Positions 44,101-56,694 are shown, counted from the first letter of the stretch. The stretch is 64,000 bases of DNA from Tragulus kanchil (GCA_022376925.1 JAIOJX010000001.1:41326324-41390323), one strand, 5' to 3'. A program made the numbers and translations. The notes: generated from the letters alone by a model not told the origin.

Positions 44101-44427
44101 GGGCTTCCATGATGGTCCAGTGGGTAAGGACACCGCCTTGCAGTGCAAGGGGCGCCGGTTCGATCCCTGGCCTGGGAAGATCCCACGTGCCGTGGAGCGG
44201 CTGGACCCATGTGTCCAATTACCGAGCCGGAGCTCTAGAGTGCATGCGCCCAGAGCTGGTGCTCTGCGACAACAGAGGCCACTGTGATGGGAGGCCCACA
44301 TGGGCCAAAGAACAAAGATGGATGAAAATGGACAAATGAAAGACCAATAGAGGTGGTCTGTCTGCTCCCTCTCCTCCCCACCCCTCCCCCACCAAAATAA
44401 ATAAATAAATCTTTTAAAAATAATAAT
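44101..44427 (+). mobile_element. Long-form tRNA-Glu SINE with target duplication
   Basis: Sense copy, head 'gggcttccatgatggtccag', B box 'ggttcgatccc', body 'cgtggagcggctggaccc', tail (AAAT)n plus 'cttttaaaaataataat'. Flanked by 'aataatcaatctt' (44088-44100) and 'aataatcaatttt' (44428-44440). Repeated at 45187-45513 by duplication K. Confidence 0.92.
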
Positions 44428-44579
44428 AATAATCAATTTTTTTGATTCCCAATGCTTTTTTATATACAATACACAAATTTTATGTATAGATTTTGTTGAT
44501 AGAGGCAACTAATCTCCCAAAAAATGAAATTCTTAACCTAGTGAATTAGTAACCTTGGTATTATCTTGGAGATGAAAAA

Positions 44580-44970
44580 TTAATTATTCAATCTAAGAAA
44601 GAAATGAAACAATTTATTTGAGCCAAATTTGAGGATTATAGTCCAGGAGCAGGATCTCAGAAATCTCTTCTACTCATTAGAAGTCAAGGCACAGTTGCGT
44701 AAGTTTTTGAGACAGAGGACAGTTTACACAATCCAGATCTAAGCATGATCATGACCCCTTAAAAGATCAAGAAAGAATATTATTGAAGCAAGAGAGAGAT
44801 GGGCTCCAAATTTAGCAGCTGGAGTTTGCCCCATACTCCAAGATGAAGAGGGAAAGGGACTGAGCCCTGCCTGGATAAGAGACCACATATTTCTCATACT
44901 TGAGTTCTAGGAGATCTCCTCAACCACATGTGTCCGGAAAGGCTCCTTAGAGGTTAAAAAAATAAAGGTA
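44580..44970. mobile_element. LTR-like repeat (first, artefactual copy)
   Basis: 'gaaacaatttatttgagcca' and 'tagtccaggagcaggatctc' are LTR-like. The same sequence at 45666-46063 continues into an LTR 3' end and is the real copy. Confidence 0.4.
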
Positions 44971-46069
44971 GTGATGTACATTATCTGTAAATAACAAAAT
45001 TATAAAAGTAAAAAGGAAAATAAAAATAATTATTAAAAAAATAATAATGATGTAAATGATGTCTTCGTGTTGCTGTACAAGGGCACAGATTTAGAGAGCA
45101 CCTAAATCCAACTACTTCACTCTATAGATGAAGAAACTGAGGACCACAGATTTTAGTTCATATTTATAAGATCAATAATCAATCTTGGGCTTCCATGGTG
45201 GTCCAGTGGGTAAGGACACCGCCTTGCAGTGCAAGGGGCGCCGGTTCGATCCCTGGCCTGGGAAGATCCCACGTGCCGTGGAGCGGCTGGACCCATGTGT
45301 CCAATTACCGAGCCGGAGCTCTAGAGTGCATGCGCCCAGAGCTGGTGCTCTGCGACAACAGAGGCCACTGTGATGGGAGGCCCACATGGGCCAAAGAACA
45401 AAGATGGATGAAAATGGACAAATGAAAGACCAATAGAGGTGGTCTGTCTGCTCCCCTCCCTCCCCACCCCTCCCCCACCAAAATAAATAAATAAATCTTT
45501 TAAAAATAATAATAATAATCAATTTTTTTGATTCCCAATGCTTTTTTATATACAATACACAAATTTTATGTATAGATTTTGTTGATAGAGGCAACTAATC
45601 TCCCAAAAAATGAAATTCTTAACCTAGTGAATTAGTAACCTTGGTATTATCTTGGAGATGAAAAATTAATTATTCAATCTAAGAAAGAAATGAAACAATT
45701 TATTTGAGCCAAATTTGAGGATTATAGTCCAGGAGCAGGATCTCAGAAATCTCTTCTACTCATTAGAAGTCAAGGCACAGTTGCGTAAGTTTTTGAGACA
45801 GAGGACAGTTTACACAATCCAGATCTAAGCATGATCATGACCCCTTAAAAGATCAAGAAAGAATATTATTGAAGCAAGAGAGAGATGGGCTCCAAATTTA
45901 GCAGCTGGAGTTTGCCCCATACTCCAAGATGAAGAGGGAAAGGGACTGAGCCCTGCCTGGATAAGAGACCACATATTTCTCATACTTGAGTTCTAGGAGA
46001 TCTCCTCAACCACATGTGTCCGGAAAGGCTCCTTAGAGGTTAAAAAAATAAAGGTAGTGATGTCAATCT

Positions 46070-46370
46070 ACCCATAGGCCTCTTTGCTATAATTCATTTG
46101 GCTAAGACATGCATGTGTGCACATATGGGAAGACCCTGAGATAAGCCAAATACAGACTCAGAACCAGGCAAAGCAAGATGATTGGCCAGAGGAAACCTGG
46201 ATGAAATGCCTTATATATGTGATCCAAATGATCACAAGGGCCTAACTCCCTCTCTGAGTCTGCCTGTGGATCTGTCTACTCTTTCTTCCACCTAATAAAC
46301 ACTTTGTTTCACTACTACTACTTTTCGTCTCTTCATGAAAATTTATTTCTAGAAAGCTGACCAGCCAGGG
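46070..46370 (+). mobile_element. LTR-like element, sense, with TATA and AATAAA
   Basis: TATA-like 'ccttatatatgtg' lies at about 46210 and 'aataaacactttg' at about 46293, followed by 'tgaaaatttatttctagaaa'. This is the layout of an ERV LTR. It is followed within 20 bp by a tRNA-Glu-like sequence. Confidence 0.6.
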
Positions 46371-46388
46371 CCTTGTCATGGCCACTGG

Positions 46389-46462
46389 TCTCTGGTGGTC
46401 TAGTGGTTAGGATTCAGTGTTCTCACTGCTGTGGCCCGACTTCAACCTCTGGCCAGGAACCA
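46389..46462 (+). pseudogene. tRNA-Glu (CTC)-like sequence
   Basis: The first 27 bases read as tRNA-Glu ('tggtggtctagtggttagga' from 46392). An anticodon arm can be drawn, CAGTG / TGCTG around the loop TTCTCAC with CTC in the anticodon position. The T arm is degraded ('acttcaacctc' instead of a normal B box), so it is unlikely to be transcribed. It ends with 'aacca', as if the CCA of a mature tRNA was included. Confidence 0.6.
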
Positions 46463-46832
46463 AAATCTTGCTTCATAATGCTGTAGGCCGAGGCTCCCAA
46501 AATCATGGTCTTTAAGGAGTTGTCTTGTTGATGCTAGGAGAGAAGGTAGCTCTTTATGGTTGAGTAGGTATTTCTTTTGATAGGAATTATTTGGTAGATG
46601 TGTCATGCAGATACAAATTGTGCAGTAGAAGGGAGAGAAGAGGCCAAAAGGCAGAGAAAAACTTTTGTATTTAAACTTGTCTTACTGTAAAATATGAATT
46701 TTATTTCACAAATCAAGTGGTTAATACAGTAATATTATATACTGATATATAGAGGTATTATTATCTATAATATTTACTGTTTAAATCAGTTGTTCTCAAA
46801 CTTTGCCATGTGTCAGAATTATCTGGAGGACT
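46463..46832. other. Unassigned stretch
   Basis: No gene or recognised repeat; may continue the LTR-related element to its left for a short distance ('gtaggccgaggctcccaaaa'). Confidence 0.4.
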
Positions 46833-46956
46833 TGTTTTGATTTTTTGGTCATGCTGTATGACATATGGAATCTTAGTTCCCTCAGCCAGGGACTGAATCC
46901 ATGTCCTCTGTACTGGAAGCGCAGAGTCTTAACCACTGGACCACCAGAAAAAGCCA
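46833..46956 (-). mobile_element. CHR-type short tRNA-Glu SINE, antisense
   Basis: 'tttttggtcatgctgtatga', reversed B box region 'gggactgaatccatg' and head 'taaccactggaccaccag'. Confidence 0.85.
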
Positions 46957-47110
46957 CTGGAGAACTTTTTAAAAACAGTTGGTTGAGCTCTGACTTTAGA
47001 GTTTCTGATTTAGCTACTTGGTCTAGAGTGGGACCCAAGTACTTGGATCAGTAGTTAATCCTACTGGATCAGGGACCAAACTTTGAATGCTATTGTTTTA
47101 GATCAAAGTC

Positions 47111-47265
47111 TTCTTTTTTTTGATATTTATTTTTAATTTATTTCTTTGACTGCCTTGGGTCTTAGTTGTGGCATGTGGGATCTAGTTACCTGACTGGGGA
47201 TTGAGTCCAGGTCCCCTGCCTTGAGGGCTTAGTGTCTTAGCCACTAGACCACCATGGAAATCCCA
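47111..47265 (-). mobile_element. CHR-type short tRNA-Glu SINE, antisense
   Basis: Reversed tail 'atttttaatttatttctttg', 'gtggcatgtgggatctagtt', head 'ccactagaccaccatgg'. Confidence 0.85.
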
Positions 47266-47274
47266 GAGTCTTCT

Positions 47275-47457
47275 TTTTAAAAATATTTATTTATTATCTT
47301 GGAGTTGCAAGTGGGATCTTTCATTGCAGCGCATGAACACTCCAGTTGTGTCACACAGGCTTAGCTGCTGTGTAACAGGTGGCATCTTAGGTCCCCAACT
47401 GGGGATGGAACTGTGCAAGGAAGTCTTCTTAACCATTGGACCAACAGGAAAGTCCCA
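47275..47457 (-). mobile_element. CHR-type tRNA-Glu SINE, antisense
   Basis: Third antisense copy in 650 bp: 'aaaaatatttatttattatc', 'gtcccca' type B box remnant and head 'ccattggaccaacaggaaag'. More diverged than its neighbours. Confidence 0.75.
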
Positions 47458-47589
47458 AGTCTTTGAAGTCAACTTAATTGCCACTGAAAGTTGTGTGACC
47501 TATTAATCGTTGAGATTTTTATTTTATCTGCAAACTGATAATATGTACTATATAAGGATTTAGTGTTACATGAATCAATCTGTGTAAAA

Positions 47590-48075
47590 GGTTTGAAGAA
47601 GTTCAGGGCAGACCTCCCTAAGACTGTCACTTTGGCTCGTGGATCATTTTGAGCTAAGGTAATTTGAGATCTTGCAGGCTCAAGAGAAACTTCAGCTCTT
47701 CCCTTTACTCCCTAGAATAACTTAAATAGGGGATCCTTTCCAGGATAAGAGTTACTATCAGAGACTTTTTTTTTTTTTTTTTCCTGAGACTCATCTTTGT
47801 GGCAGGGCAAAAATTTAATTACCAAACATATGCTCTTCTTCTTATTCTCCCATGAATTGCCCTCCTTTCCTTTGAAATCCCAGGGTCCCTTTCCCACTCC
47901 TTAGCTCAGAATGGCATATAAACCTCTCTTTGCTCTTTGTCTTTGAACCCCTCAGGTAGGTGGGCTTTCCATTTTCCATATGTAGAAATTAAATTTGTTT
48001 TTCTCCTGTTACTCTATCTCATGTTGATTTGATTATTAGACTAGCTGAAAGCATCTTTGGAGGGTAGAGGAAAAT
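47590..48075 (+). mobile_element. LTR-like element with TATA box
   Basis: 'gactgtcactttggctcgtg', 'tttccaggataagagttact' and a TATA-like 'catataaacctct' at about 47915, then 'gaaattaaatttgtttttct' and the end near 'ggagggtagaggaaaattc'. Typical ERV LTR composition. A T18 run at about 47765 is internal. Family not named. Confidence 0.6.
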
Positions 48076-49600
48076 TCTTTTTTTTCCAGCAGCTTATATG
48101 CTTGGTGTCTAAGAATACATGGTTAGCATCATTTACTTTTTTTTATCATATTGATTTCCTAAACATTCAGATTCACCAGACACAGATAACCAAGTTCTTT
48201 GGGACTCCATTTAATAAATGGAAAGAATGATTCTTTTGGCATAAAAATATTTGTAATTCTGTGTCACTGAAAGTGCTTGAAATGGTTTTCCAGTTAAAAT
48301 CCAAAGTTTGATTGCCCCTCTTTTCCCCATTAAGTTTAATAAACTATTAGCATGTTTGGTAGCACCCTTCTATCAACAGAAGATAAGTGGTTTCAACAGT
48401 CATCAGTTTGAGTTACTGAGGTCTACATTAATGAGGTGTTACTGTATGTAATACATTTAAGAGTGGGTGTCTTTGTTTAGGAAATAGAGTTTTTATGGGG
48501 GTCAAATACCCTTATTGATTGTTTGACAAAAGTCTCTTCAAATGCAAATGCTTCCTGTCTTGAGGCAAATAATCTCCAAGACATTTGAGCAACACGTAAA
48601 AAGAAAGCCAACTCTTTTTAAACCCCAAATGTCAGCTGGGTGGTAAAAAGAATTTTGTTGAATGTATTCAGGGAAGAAAGTAATTTTTTTTCCTGAGCTC
48701 TCCTCGCTACAGTGCCACTCTATATTCCGGGGCTTTCCTCCTGGCAGATTGTTTCATTATCCAGCAGTATCATTAATCTTTTTTATTAGCACCTTAAAAA
48801 ATAAACAAACAATGATTTTGTTATGTTTGACACAAGTAGTGCATTTTAATTTTGTAGGCTTGTATTATTGACTTGAAAAAAAAATCTGCAACAATTCAGA
48901 TTGAAATACTGCACTTGGTTCTTAACAATATGAAAACACTATTCGATATGTAGAAATATAATGGTATCTGTTATGCATATTAAATGAAGCAAGCTATTTT
49001 TGCATCTTCCACATGGAGCTTTAGATGAACTAGGAAAGTTAGTATTAATTAACACTGAAAAATTAAAACTTGTCATTCAATTTTGTACTCTCCATGAAAT
49101 TGAGTCAACACTTCATGAAATAGTTTCAGAATCATTTGTTGAAGACCACACAAAAGAATTCATATGTATCAGTTAAACGATAAATTTCAAAGTCAGTAAA
49201 TAAAATTAAAGATAATCTGTTGCTATCACACAGCATTTTTTCAGCCTAAGTTTTTTTTTTTTTACAACAAAAAAAGGTAACTAAACAGAGCAAAAACAAA
49301 CATTAGTTAGATGGTCATATTTGCTTTCATTTAGCATTTTCATATATTTTACGTTAGAGATTCATTTACTGTAATTCAGGGTTTCCTAAATCTGTGCACG
49401 TGAAAATTTTCTCCGACTTTTTAAAATGAGTAATTTTTTGAAGCTGCATACTAAATCTATTAAATCTCAGTCTTCAGGACTGAGGCTCAGAACCTATGTA
49501 TTTTTTTTTCTTCACTAGTAAATCCATTACAATTAACATGTCACCAAGTATTTGAAAAACATTATCCTAATCTGTGTTTTTATTCTAAAGCCTTTATGTA
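48076..49600. other. Unassigned AT-rich DNA
   Basis: No gene and no recognised repeat. From 48563 it is part of duplication L. Confidence 0.5.
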
Positions 49601-50745
49601 CACTGTTAGTGTTAGTCACTCAGCCATGTCCAACTCTTTTGGATGTAGCCCACAGGCAAATAATCTCCAAGACATTTGAGCAACACGTAAAAAGAAAGCC
49701 AACTCTTTTTAAACCCCAAATGTCAGCTGGGTGGTAAAAAGAATTTTGTTGAATGTATTCAGGGAAGAAAGTAATTTTTTTTCCTGAGCTCTCCTCGCTA
49801 CAGTGCCACTCTATATTCCGGGGCTTTCCTCCTGGCAGATTGTTTCATTATCCAGCAGTATCATTAATCTTTTTTATTAGCACCTTAAAAAATAAACAAA
49901 CAATGATTTTGTTATGTTTGACACAAGTAGTGCATTTTAATTTTGTAGGCTTGTATTATTGACTTGAAAAAAAAATCTGCAACAATTCAGATTGAAATAC
50001 TGCACTTGGTTCTTAACAATATGAAAACACTATTCGATATGTAGAAATATAATGGTATCTGTTATGCATATTAAATGAAGCAAGCTATTTTTGCATCTTC
50101 CACATGGAGCTTTAGATGAACTAGGAAAGTTAGTATTAATTAACACTGAAAAATTAAAACTTGTCATTCAATTTTGTACTCTCCATGAAATTGAGTCAAC
50201 ACTTCATGAAATAGTTTCAGAATCATTTGTTGAAGACCACACAAAAGAATTCATATGTATCAGTTAAACGATAAATTTCAAAGTCAGTAAATAAAATTAA
50301 AGATAATCTGTTGCTATCACACAGCATTTTTTTCAGCCTAAGTTTTTTTTTTTTTACAACAAAAAAAGGTAACTAAACAGAGCAAAAACAAACATTAGTT
50401 AGATGGTCATATTTGCTTTCATTTAGCATTTTCATATATTTTACGTTAGAGATTCATTTACTGTAATTCAGGGTTTCCTAAATCTGTGCACGTGAAAATT
50501 TTCTCCGACTTTTTAAAATGAGTAATTTTTTGAAGCTGCATACTAAATCTATTAAATCTCAGTCTTCAGGACTGAGGCTCAGAACCTATGTATTTTTTTT
50601 TTTCTTCACTAGTAAATCCATTACAATTAACATGTCACCAAGTATTTGAAAAACATTATCCTAATCTGTGTTTTTATTCTAAAGCCTTTATGTACACTGT
50701 TAGTGTTAGTCACTCAGCCATGTCCAACTCTTTTGAGACCCCATG
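48563..50745 (+). repeat. Local direct duplication L (1091- to 1094-bp offset)
   Basis: Copy 1 is 48563-49653 and copy 2 is 49654 to about 50745. At the right edge copy 1 has lost about a dozen bases of a BovA ('ttttggatgtagcccac' where copy 2 has 'ttttgagaccccatggactg' and then 'tagcccac'). Three homopolymer length changes explain the drift of the offset. Confidence 0.95.
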
Positions 50746-52618
50746 GACTGTAGCCCACCTGGTTCCTCTGTCCATGGGATTTCCTAGGCAAGAATACTCA
50801 AGTGGGTTGCCATTCCCTTCTCCAGGGGATTTTCCCGACCCAGGAACTGAACCTTGTTCTCTTGCATTGCAGGCAGATTCTTTATCATCTGAGCCAGTAG
50901 GGAAGCCCTAAATCCTTTATATATGATCTTAAATGTGAATTTTAACTTCAGAGAAAAATAGAAAAGCACAAATATTGGAGATTCCCTCTTATTGTTTCCC
51001 AAAAATTGTAAAAAGAAAAAAATCAACGGAGCTAAATGACCAAAATCAAATATATTATTAATTCTTATATGTATATCTTTTATAGTCCACCATTAGCTGA
51101 CATATTATCAAAACTTGACCCCAAAAGAATGCTTATTTAGAAGTCAAGTTCCTGCAATGGAGGTAGAAATAGATCTTGGCTTCTTCTTCTCCAATTTTTG
51201 ATCCAGCTGCACCTTAATAAATGCACCACACATAACCCAAGCACTGAATGAGACTAAGAATACATTCACCAAGTAGCCTGATTATCAGCCCTCATTATGT
51301 GTCAGCATTTCACTGATAGCAAAAGTACTTCCCTCATTCAGCTCTAGAACTTCCTCCCAAAATGGGAGCAAGTCACCCTAAACTTTTGAAATTACCTTGG
51401 GATTCAGATACAAATCTAAGATACAAAAACATTTTCCAGTGGTCCTGGTCTCTGAGGATTATAAATCAATTACAAATGTACAGAAAAAGCTGTAAGTCAA
51501 ATCCAGTGAAAGAAATTGCTTTCATTTAGCATTTTCATATATTTTACGTTAGAGATTCATTTACTGTAATTCAGGGTTTCCTAAATCTGTGCACGTGAAA
51601 ATTTTCTCCGACTTTTTAAAATGAGTAATTTTTTGAAGCTGCATACTAAATCTATTAAATCTCAGTCTTCAGGACTGAGGCTCAGAACCTATGTATTTTT
51701 TTTTTTCTTCACTAGTAAATCCATTACAATTAACATGTCACCAAGTATTTGAAAAACATTATCCTAATCTGTGTTTTTATTCTAAAGCCTTTATGTACAC
51801 TGTTAGTGTTAGTCACTCAGCCATGTCCAACTCTTTTGAGACCCCATGGACTGTAGCCCACCTGGTTCCTCTGTCCATGGGATTTCCTAGGCAAGAATAC
51901 TCAAGTGGGTTGCCATTCCCTTCTCCAGGGGATTTTCCCGACCCAGGAACTGAACCTTGTTCTCTTGCATTGCAGGCAGATTCTTTATCATCTGAGCCAG
52001 TAGGGAAGCCCTAAATCCTTTATATATGATCTTAAATGTGAATTTTAACTTCAGAGAAAAATAGAAAAGCACAAATATTGGAGATTCCCTCTTATTGTTT
52101 CCCAAAAATTGTAAAAAGAAAAAAATCAACGGAGCTAAATGACCAAAATCAAATATATTATTAATTCTTATATGTATATCTTTTATAGTCCACCATTAGC
52201 TGACATATTATCAAAACTTGACCCCAAAAGAATGCTTATTTAGAAGTCAAGTTCCTGCAATGGAGGTAGAAATAGATCTTGGCTTCTTCTTCTCCAATTT
52301 TTGATCCAGCTGCACCTTAATAAATGCACCACACATAACCCAAGCACTGAATGAGACTAAGAATACATTCACCAAGTAGCCTGATTATCAGCCCTCATTA
52401 TGTGTCAGCATTTCACTGATAGCAAAAGTACTTCCCTCATTCAGCTCTAGAACTTCCTCCCAAAATGGGAGCAAGTCACCCTAAACTTTTGAAATTACCT
52501 TGGGATTCAGATACAAATCTAAGATACAAAAACATTTTCCAGTGGTCCTGGTCTCTGAGGATTATAAATCAATTACAAATGTACAGAAAAAGCTGTAAGT
52601 CAAATCCAGTGAAAGAAA
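50413..52618 (+). repeat. Local direct duplication M (1103-bp offset)
   Basis: Copy 1 is 50413-51515 and copy 2 is 51516-52618, directly abutting. No difference between copies was noticed. It shares a segment with duplication L, so the roughly 330 bp from 50413 to 50740 occur three times (49319-49640, 50413-50740 and 51516-51843). Confidence 0.95.
50698..50912 (+). mobile_element. BovA-type SINE
   Basis: Sense BovA: 'gttagtcactcagccatgtc', 'cctaggcaagaatactcaag', 'gagccagtagggaagccct'. Truncated copy at 49604-49653 and full copy at 51801-52015 are due to duplications L and M. Confidence 0.93.
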
Positions 52619-54110
52619 GTTCAGAAAATGCATTTGACGTGGCATTACAAATTTGTTGTAAATACATTATTTCATAAATGGTTTTAGAAAAATTGGCTTA
52701 CTATATGAAGAAAAATAAAGCCATTAATACTATATCCAAACATAAACAAAAGTATGAAAGACCTAAACTGAAAAATGAAGACAAGGTGACCAACTTTTTT
52801 AAAATCTCAGAGTAGGAAAAAGACCTCTCAGGCAGTGGCGAAAGAATATATCATTAAACAACAGACAAACAAAAAGATATGATTATATAAAAAAAATGTG
52901 AATAGAAATTATGAATAGACTTCAACTTCCTTAGTTTAGCAAAGCAGCCTGATTTGGTCATTTTGGTTTTTAGCTAAACTGTTTTCATTTGCACCCCTAA
53001 TCAGGCTTGGATTGAGTGGAAGATAGCTCAACTGTTCTACATAAAAAGTGAAGTTGAGTGCTGAGATGAAGGACCTGGTGATTAGATGGAAGGAGGAAAT
53101 GAGCATGAACAGAGAGAAAGAAAGAAAGAGGGAGAAAGAAAACAGAAAAGAGAATATTTTCCAGATTTTCCTTTGCTTGTTGCTGATACGTAATAGTCTC
53201 CTTCCCTTGTGTAGCTGCTTGGTACATGTACCCCAAGTTACTGAGGTGGGAACTATATACCTTTTATTACCTTACCAATATTCCATTCAAACTGTAACTT
53301 CTCTGTTCCCATGTTAAAACACTATTCTGATGACTCCTCTAAATAGTTCTGTATCTATTTTATCATGTCTGTGACTTTTTTAAGAAAGTCTAGTCATTTA
53401 ATATTCATGAAAGGTATTGTTACCTATGTACACTTTTCTTCTATACCCCAATTCCTGCCATCATATATGGTGACTTCTATGTGAATACATATGGTAAATA
53501 ACTACAAGGTTTGGTTTTGGGGGTTTTTTTGGTGTTACTTCAGCCACTATCTTGCCATCACTAATAACCCTTCCATCTGTGAAATAATGAATTCAAATAA
53601 CTTACTTTATAATGACTTCTTTTAATTCTCATTCACTCTTTTTCTTCCCAACTATGTATGCTCTATGATCTCATTGAATATGCTGGTCCCTTAGTACTTC
53701 ATTGTCTCAGTTTATTAAGTCCTCATGAATTTATCTCCTTTTTCAGCCAATGCATTTCTCCATGACTTACCATTTCATTTTCTTACTATCACCCTTAATT
53801 CTCTTGGCCACTTGTCCTGCTTCTGCACTCATCCTTCAAAATCTCCAGCCCTGGATTAATTCAAAGTTCTGCCATATTCATTGTTACACCTGAATAGTTG
53901 AAAATTGAAAGAAATCTCTGTGGATTAGTACCATAATGAGTTGATGGCATTTAATGTCTCTTTTATCCTTGCTTTTGATCACTGTACTTTTCTTTGAACT
54001 ATTCCTAACATTTTCTTCAGCCTTTCCACTCCATCACCTTATCTTTAACCTATAAGCATGTTTGTCTCTCCCATTACAAAGAGGCCCTCTGCATATCTAT
54101 CATTTGTGTG
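52619..54110. other. Unassigned stretch
   Basis: No gene. A purine-rich tract (GAAA-rich) lies at 53110-53150. The short frames here have no recognisable product. Confidence 0.5.
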
Positions 54111-54322
54111 TCTTGTATTTAGTTGCTAAGTCGTATTGGTCTCTTTTATGACTCCAGGGACTGTGGCCTGCAAGGCTCCTCTGTCCATGGGATTCTCCAG
54201 GCAAATATACTAGAGTGGGTTGTCATGCCCTCCTCCAGAGGATTTTCCCAACTCAGGGGTCAAACCTTTGTCTCCTGCATTGGCAGGTGGATTCTTTACC
54301 ACTGAGCCACCAGAGAAGTCCA
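54111..54322 (+). mobile_element. BovA-type SINE
   Basis: Sense BovA: 'tagttgctaagtcgtattgg', 'atgggattctccaggcaaat', 'ctgagccaccagagaagtcc'. Confidence 0.93.
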
Positions 54323-55515
54323 ATATGTTTCATTTATTCCTAGCCAAAATCTTCTCTCCCTTCTCCACTTCCGTAAACTCATCTTATGCTCTTCCACCTA
54401 CAAATAAAAAAATGTAGTCACATACTCCTCCTCAAAAAGTCTAAAATTTTGATGTGACATCCTTCAATTATAGGAGATCATACTTATTTTATTCTAGTCA
54501 CTTATTGGCTTAATTTCAGAAATGATTTCACCATTGCTGTTTTTTTTTTTTTTTGCCTACTTTGTTTAGAGTGTATGGTACTGATCTTTTATAGGACAGT
54601 CATTCTCAACGAAGAATATTAAATTAGAATTTTTGGTGGTGATTCCCAAGTATGAGCATTTTTTAAAATGTAATCCAGGCAATACCGATACGCACCTCTG
54701 GTTCAGAAAGAGCAACAGTTTAGATACTCTCAACATAAATAGTAAAGAGTTCCAAGAGTTACTAACCTTTTTTTATAAGAAAATTGAAAATAAGTAATTT
54801 TGTTTTATTTTGGTATTTCACAAAAAAGAAAGAATCAGAATTTCAGTTACTTTAACACCACTAGAAGAATCTGAGGAATAGGACAGTGCCTTACCGATAC
54901 GGAACTCACTGTTTGAAAATCGATACCAGAGAGGCAGTTGTCAGTAGGAAGGAAAGTTGCTTTTAATCGGAAAGCTGGCACTCTGGGGAGAAAATTGATT
55001 TGTGTCCCTATAAAAGCAAACTCTGAAGATGCTCCTCCACCATGAAAGCTTTTAAAGAGGAAAAGGAAATAATCTTAGTTAATCGTTGAGATAGGGGTCA
55101 TAGAAGTCACCATCCTCCACTGCACCCAGGCTCGTTGACTTCTTGACATGATCTTCCTTTAGATGCTATCTTGTTCGTATGGTTTGTTCACACAGTTTAT
55201 TCTCAAGATTACTGAAGGGGAAGGTAAGGAAGAGATCTGGTCATCTATTAATTAATTATTCTTTACTTTGATCTATGGAAAGAACCAGCACGTTAGGCAA
55301 GGTATTGTGTAATCAAAAGACTTGGCAGGTGTTCTAGGGCTACAGATGAGTAGAGCATGGGGTTTAAGGTTAATGTTTAGAGTTAGGTACAATATAACTT
55401 TGTAACATGACAAGAGAAATGGTGTTGTTGTTTTGGGTTTTTTTTGCTGAGGACAGTTTCCTGCAAAGAGCCTCTTACATTTGCATCTTGTTATCATCCA
55501 TTTGCTTGGAGACCA
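54323..55515. other. Unassigned stretch
   Basis: No gene recognised. T16 at about 54539. Positions 54870-55180 could be an LTR or other old repeat but nothing diagnostic is seen. Confidence 0.4.
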
Positions 55516-55698
55516 GAGTGAATGGAATGAGCTTTGGATTTAGACAAGCCTTAAACACACCCTACTCTATTTATCTACTTAGCCATTCTGAGCCTCAGTT
55601 TTCACATTTGTAAAATGAGGTAATAAGAATACCTGCGTCACTGAGCTGTTGCAAAAATTAAATGAGATAATATATGCAAAGAATTTAGCAAAATCCCT
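55516..55698 (+). mobile_element. MIR SINE
   Basis: 'gagcctcagttttcacattt', 'gtaaaatgaggtaataagaa', 'aaattaaatgagataatata' is a well-kept MIR core and tail in sense orientation. Confidence 0.85.
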
Positions 55699-55819
55699 TC
55701 ACATTTTAATTGTTCAAAAAAAAAAAAAAAGGCAGTAACTGCTTATGGTCTTACTCATAGTATACACACTAGGCACTTGAAGTCTGGATGTTTCTCATGT
55801 TTGCACTTAGAAAAATAAT

Positions 55820-55965
55820 CACTATTTGTGTTGGTACTTTATAGTTTACTAAGTATTTTAACTTATGCTATTATAATCAACCCTTGCAAAACTCCTTAAT
55901 TGAGGCATATTATACATATTTCACAAGTTAGAAAATGTAGGCACAAATAGGCAATTCAGCTTACA
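55820..55965 (-). mobile_element. MIR-like remnant, antisense
   Basis: 'tatagtttactaagtatttt' and 'atttcacaagttagaaaatg' recall a reversed MIR. Weak. Confidence 0.45.
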
Positions 55966-56107
55966 TAAGAAAACTGAATTGTCTTTCACATTCATTTGTT
56001 TATATTCTCCAGACATCAGCCCTTTGTACTATCAATATTATTTTATCTTCCTTCTACTTTCTTCAACCCTGATTTGTATGCAAATCATTTATATTTATTT
56101 CCTAAAT

Positions 56108-56293
56108 ACCTACTGGCCTAGTGGTAAAGAACCTGCCTGCCAATGCAGGAGATGTAAGAGACATAGGATCCCTGAGTCCTGAAGATCCACTGGAGGAGGG
56201 CATGGCAATTCACTCCAGTATTCTTGCCTGGGAAATCCCATGGACAGAGGAGCCATTGCAAAGAGTCAAACACAACTGAGCACACACACATCT
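56108..56293 (+). mobile_element. Bov-tA SINE, 5'-truncated head
   Basis: 'ggcctagtggtaaagaacct', 'cactccagtattcttgcctg', 'agagtcaaacacaactgagc' and a (CA)n tail. Confidence 0.9.
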
Positions 56294-56512
56294 ACCTCAA
56301 TATCTAATGTGTTCAGGGGTCCATAGACTGAGAGGGAAGAGTACAAAACAATGAGGCTTGAAAAGTTATGTACTTGAACCTATAAATCATATTGTGATTT
56401 ATAACCATGATTTATTAAGGTTAATATACACATACAATTGTTTTGCTTCAGAGTCACCTCCAGAACCAAAATCAGACTGAACAAAATAACACAAATGGTT
56501 ATTAAAAAAGTG

Positions 56513-56694
56513 AAAATTGCTTAATTATGTCTGACGCTTTGTGACCTATGGACGAGCTATGGTATTCTGTCGGCAAGAATACTGGAGTGGGTAGCCTTTC
56601 TCTTCTCCAGGGGATCTTCCCAACCCAGGGATCAGACCCAGGTCTCCTGCATCGCAGGGGGATTCTTTACTGTCTGAGCCACCAGGGAAGCTCC
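56513..56694 (+). mobile_element. BovA-type SINE
   Basis: 'ggcaagaatactggagtggg', 'ggatcttcccaacccaggga', 'ctgagccaccagggaagctc'. The 5' part is degraded. Confidence 0.9.

Larger units (their letters stand above)
43891..46063 (+). repeat. Local direct duplication K (1086-bp offset)
   Basis: Copy 1 is 43891-44977 and copy 2 is 44977-46063, joined without filler. Differences: 'ccatgatggtcc' against 'ccatggtggtcc' in the SINE head, and the C/T-rich stretch 'gctccctctcctcccc' against 'gctcccctccctcccc'. Both differences are within the SINE. Confidence 0.95.

Noticed and set aside
53110..53150. Purine-rich tract as a splicing enhancer or functional motif
   Set aside because: GAAA-rich simple sequence without neighbouring exon evidence.
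53048..53317. 89-codon open frame containing a charged E/K/R-rich stretch
   Set aside because: The charged part is the translation of the GAAA-rich tract, and no homologous family is recognised.
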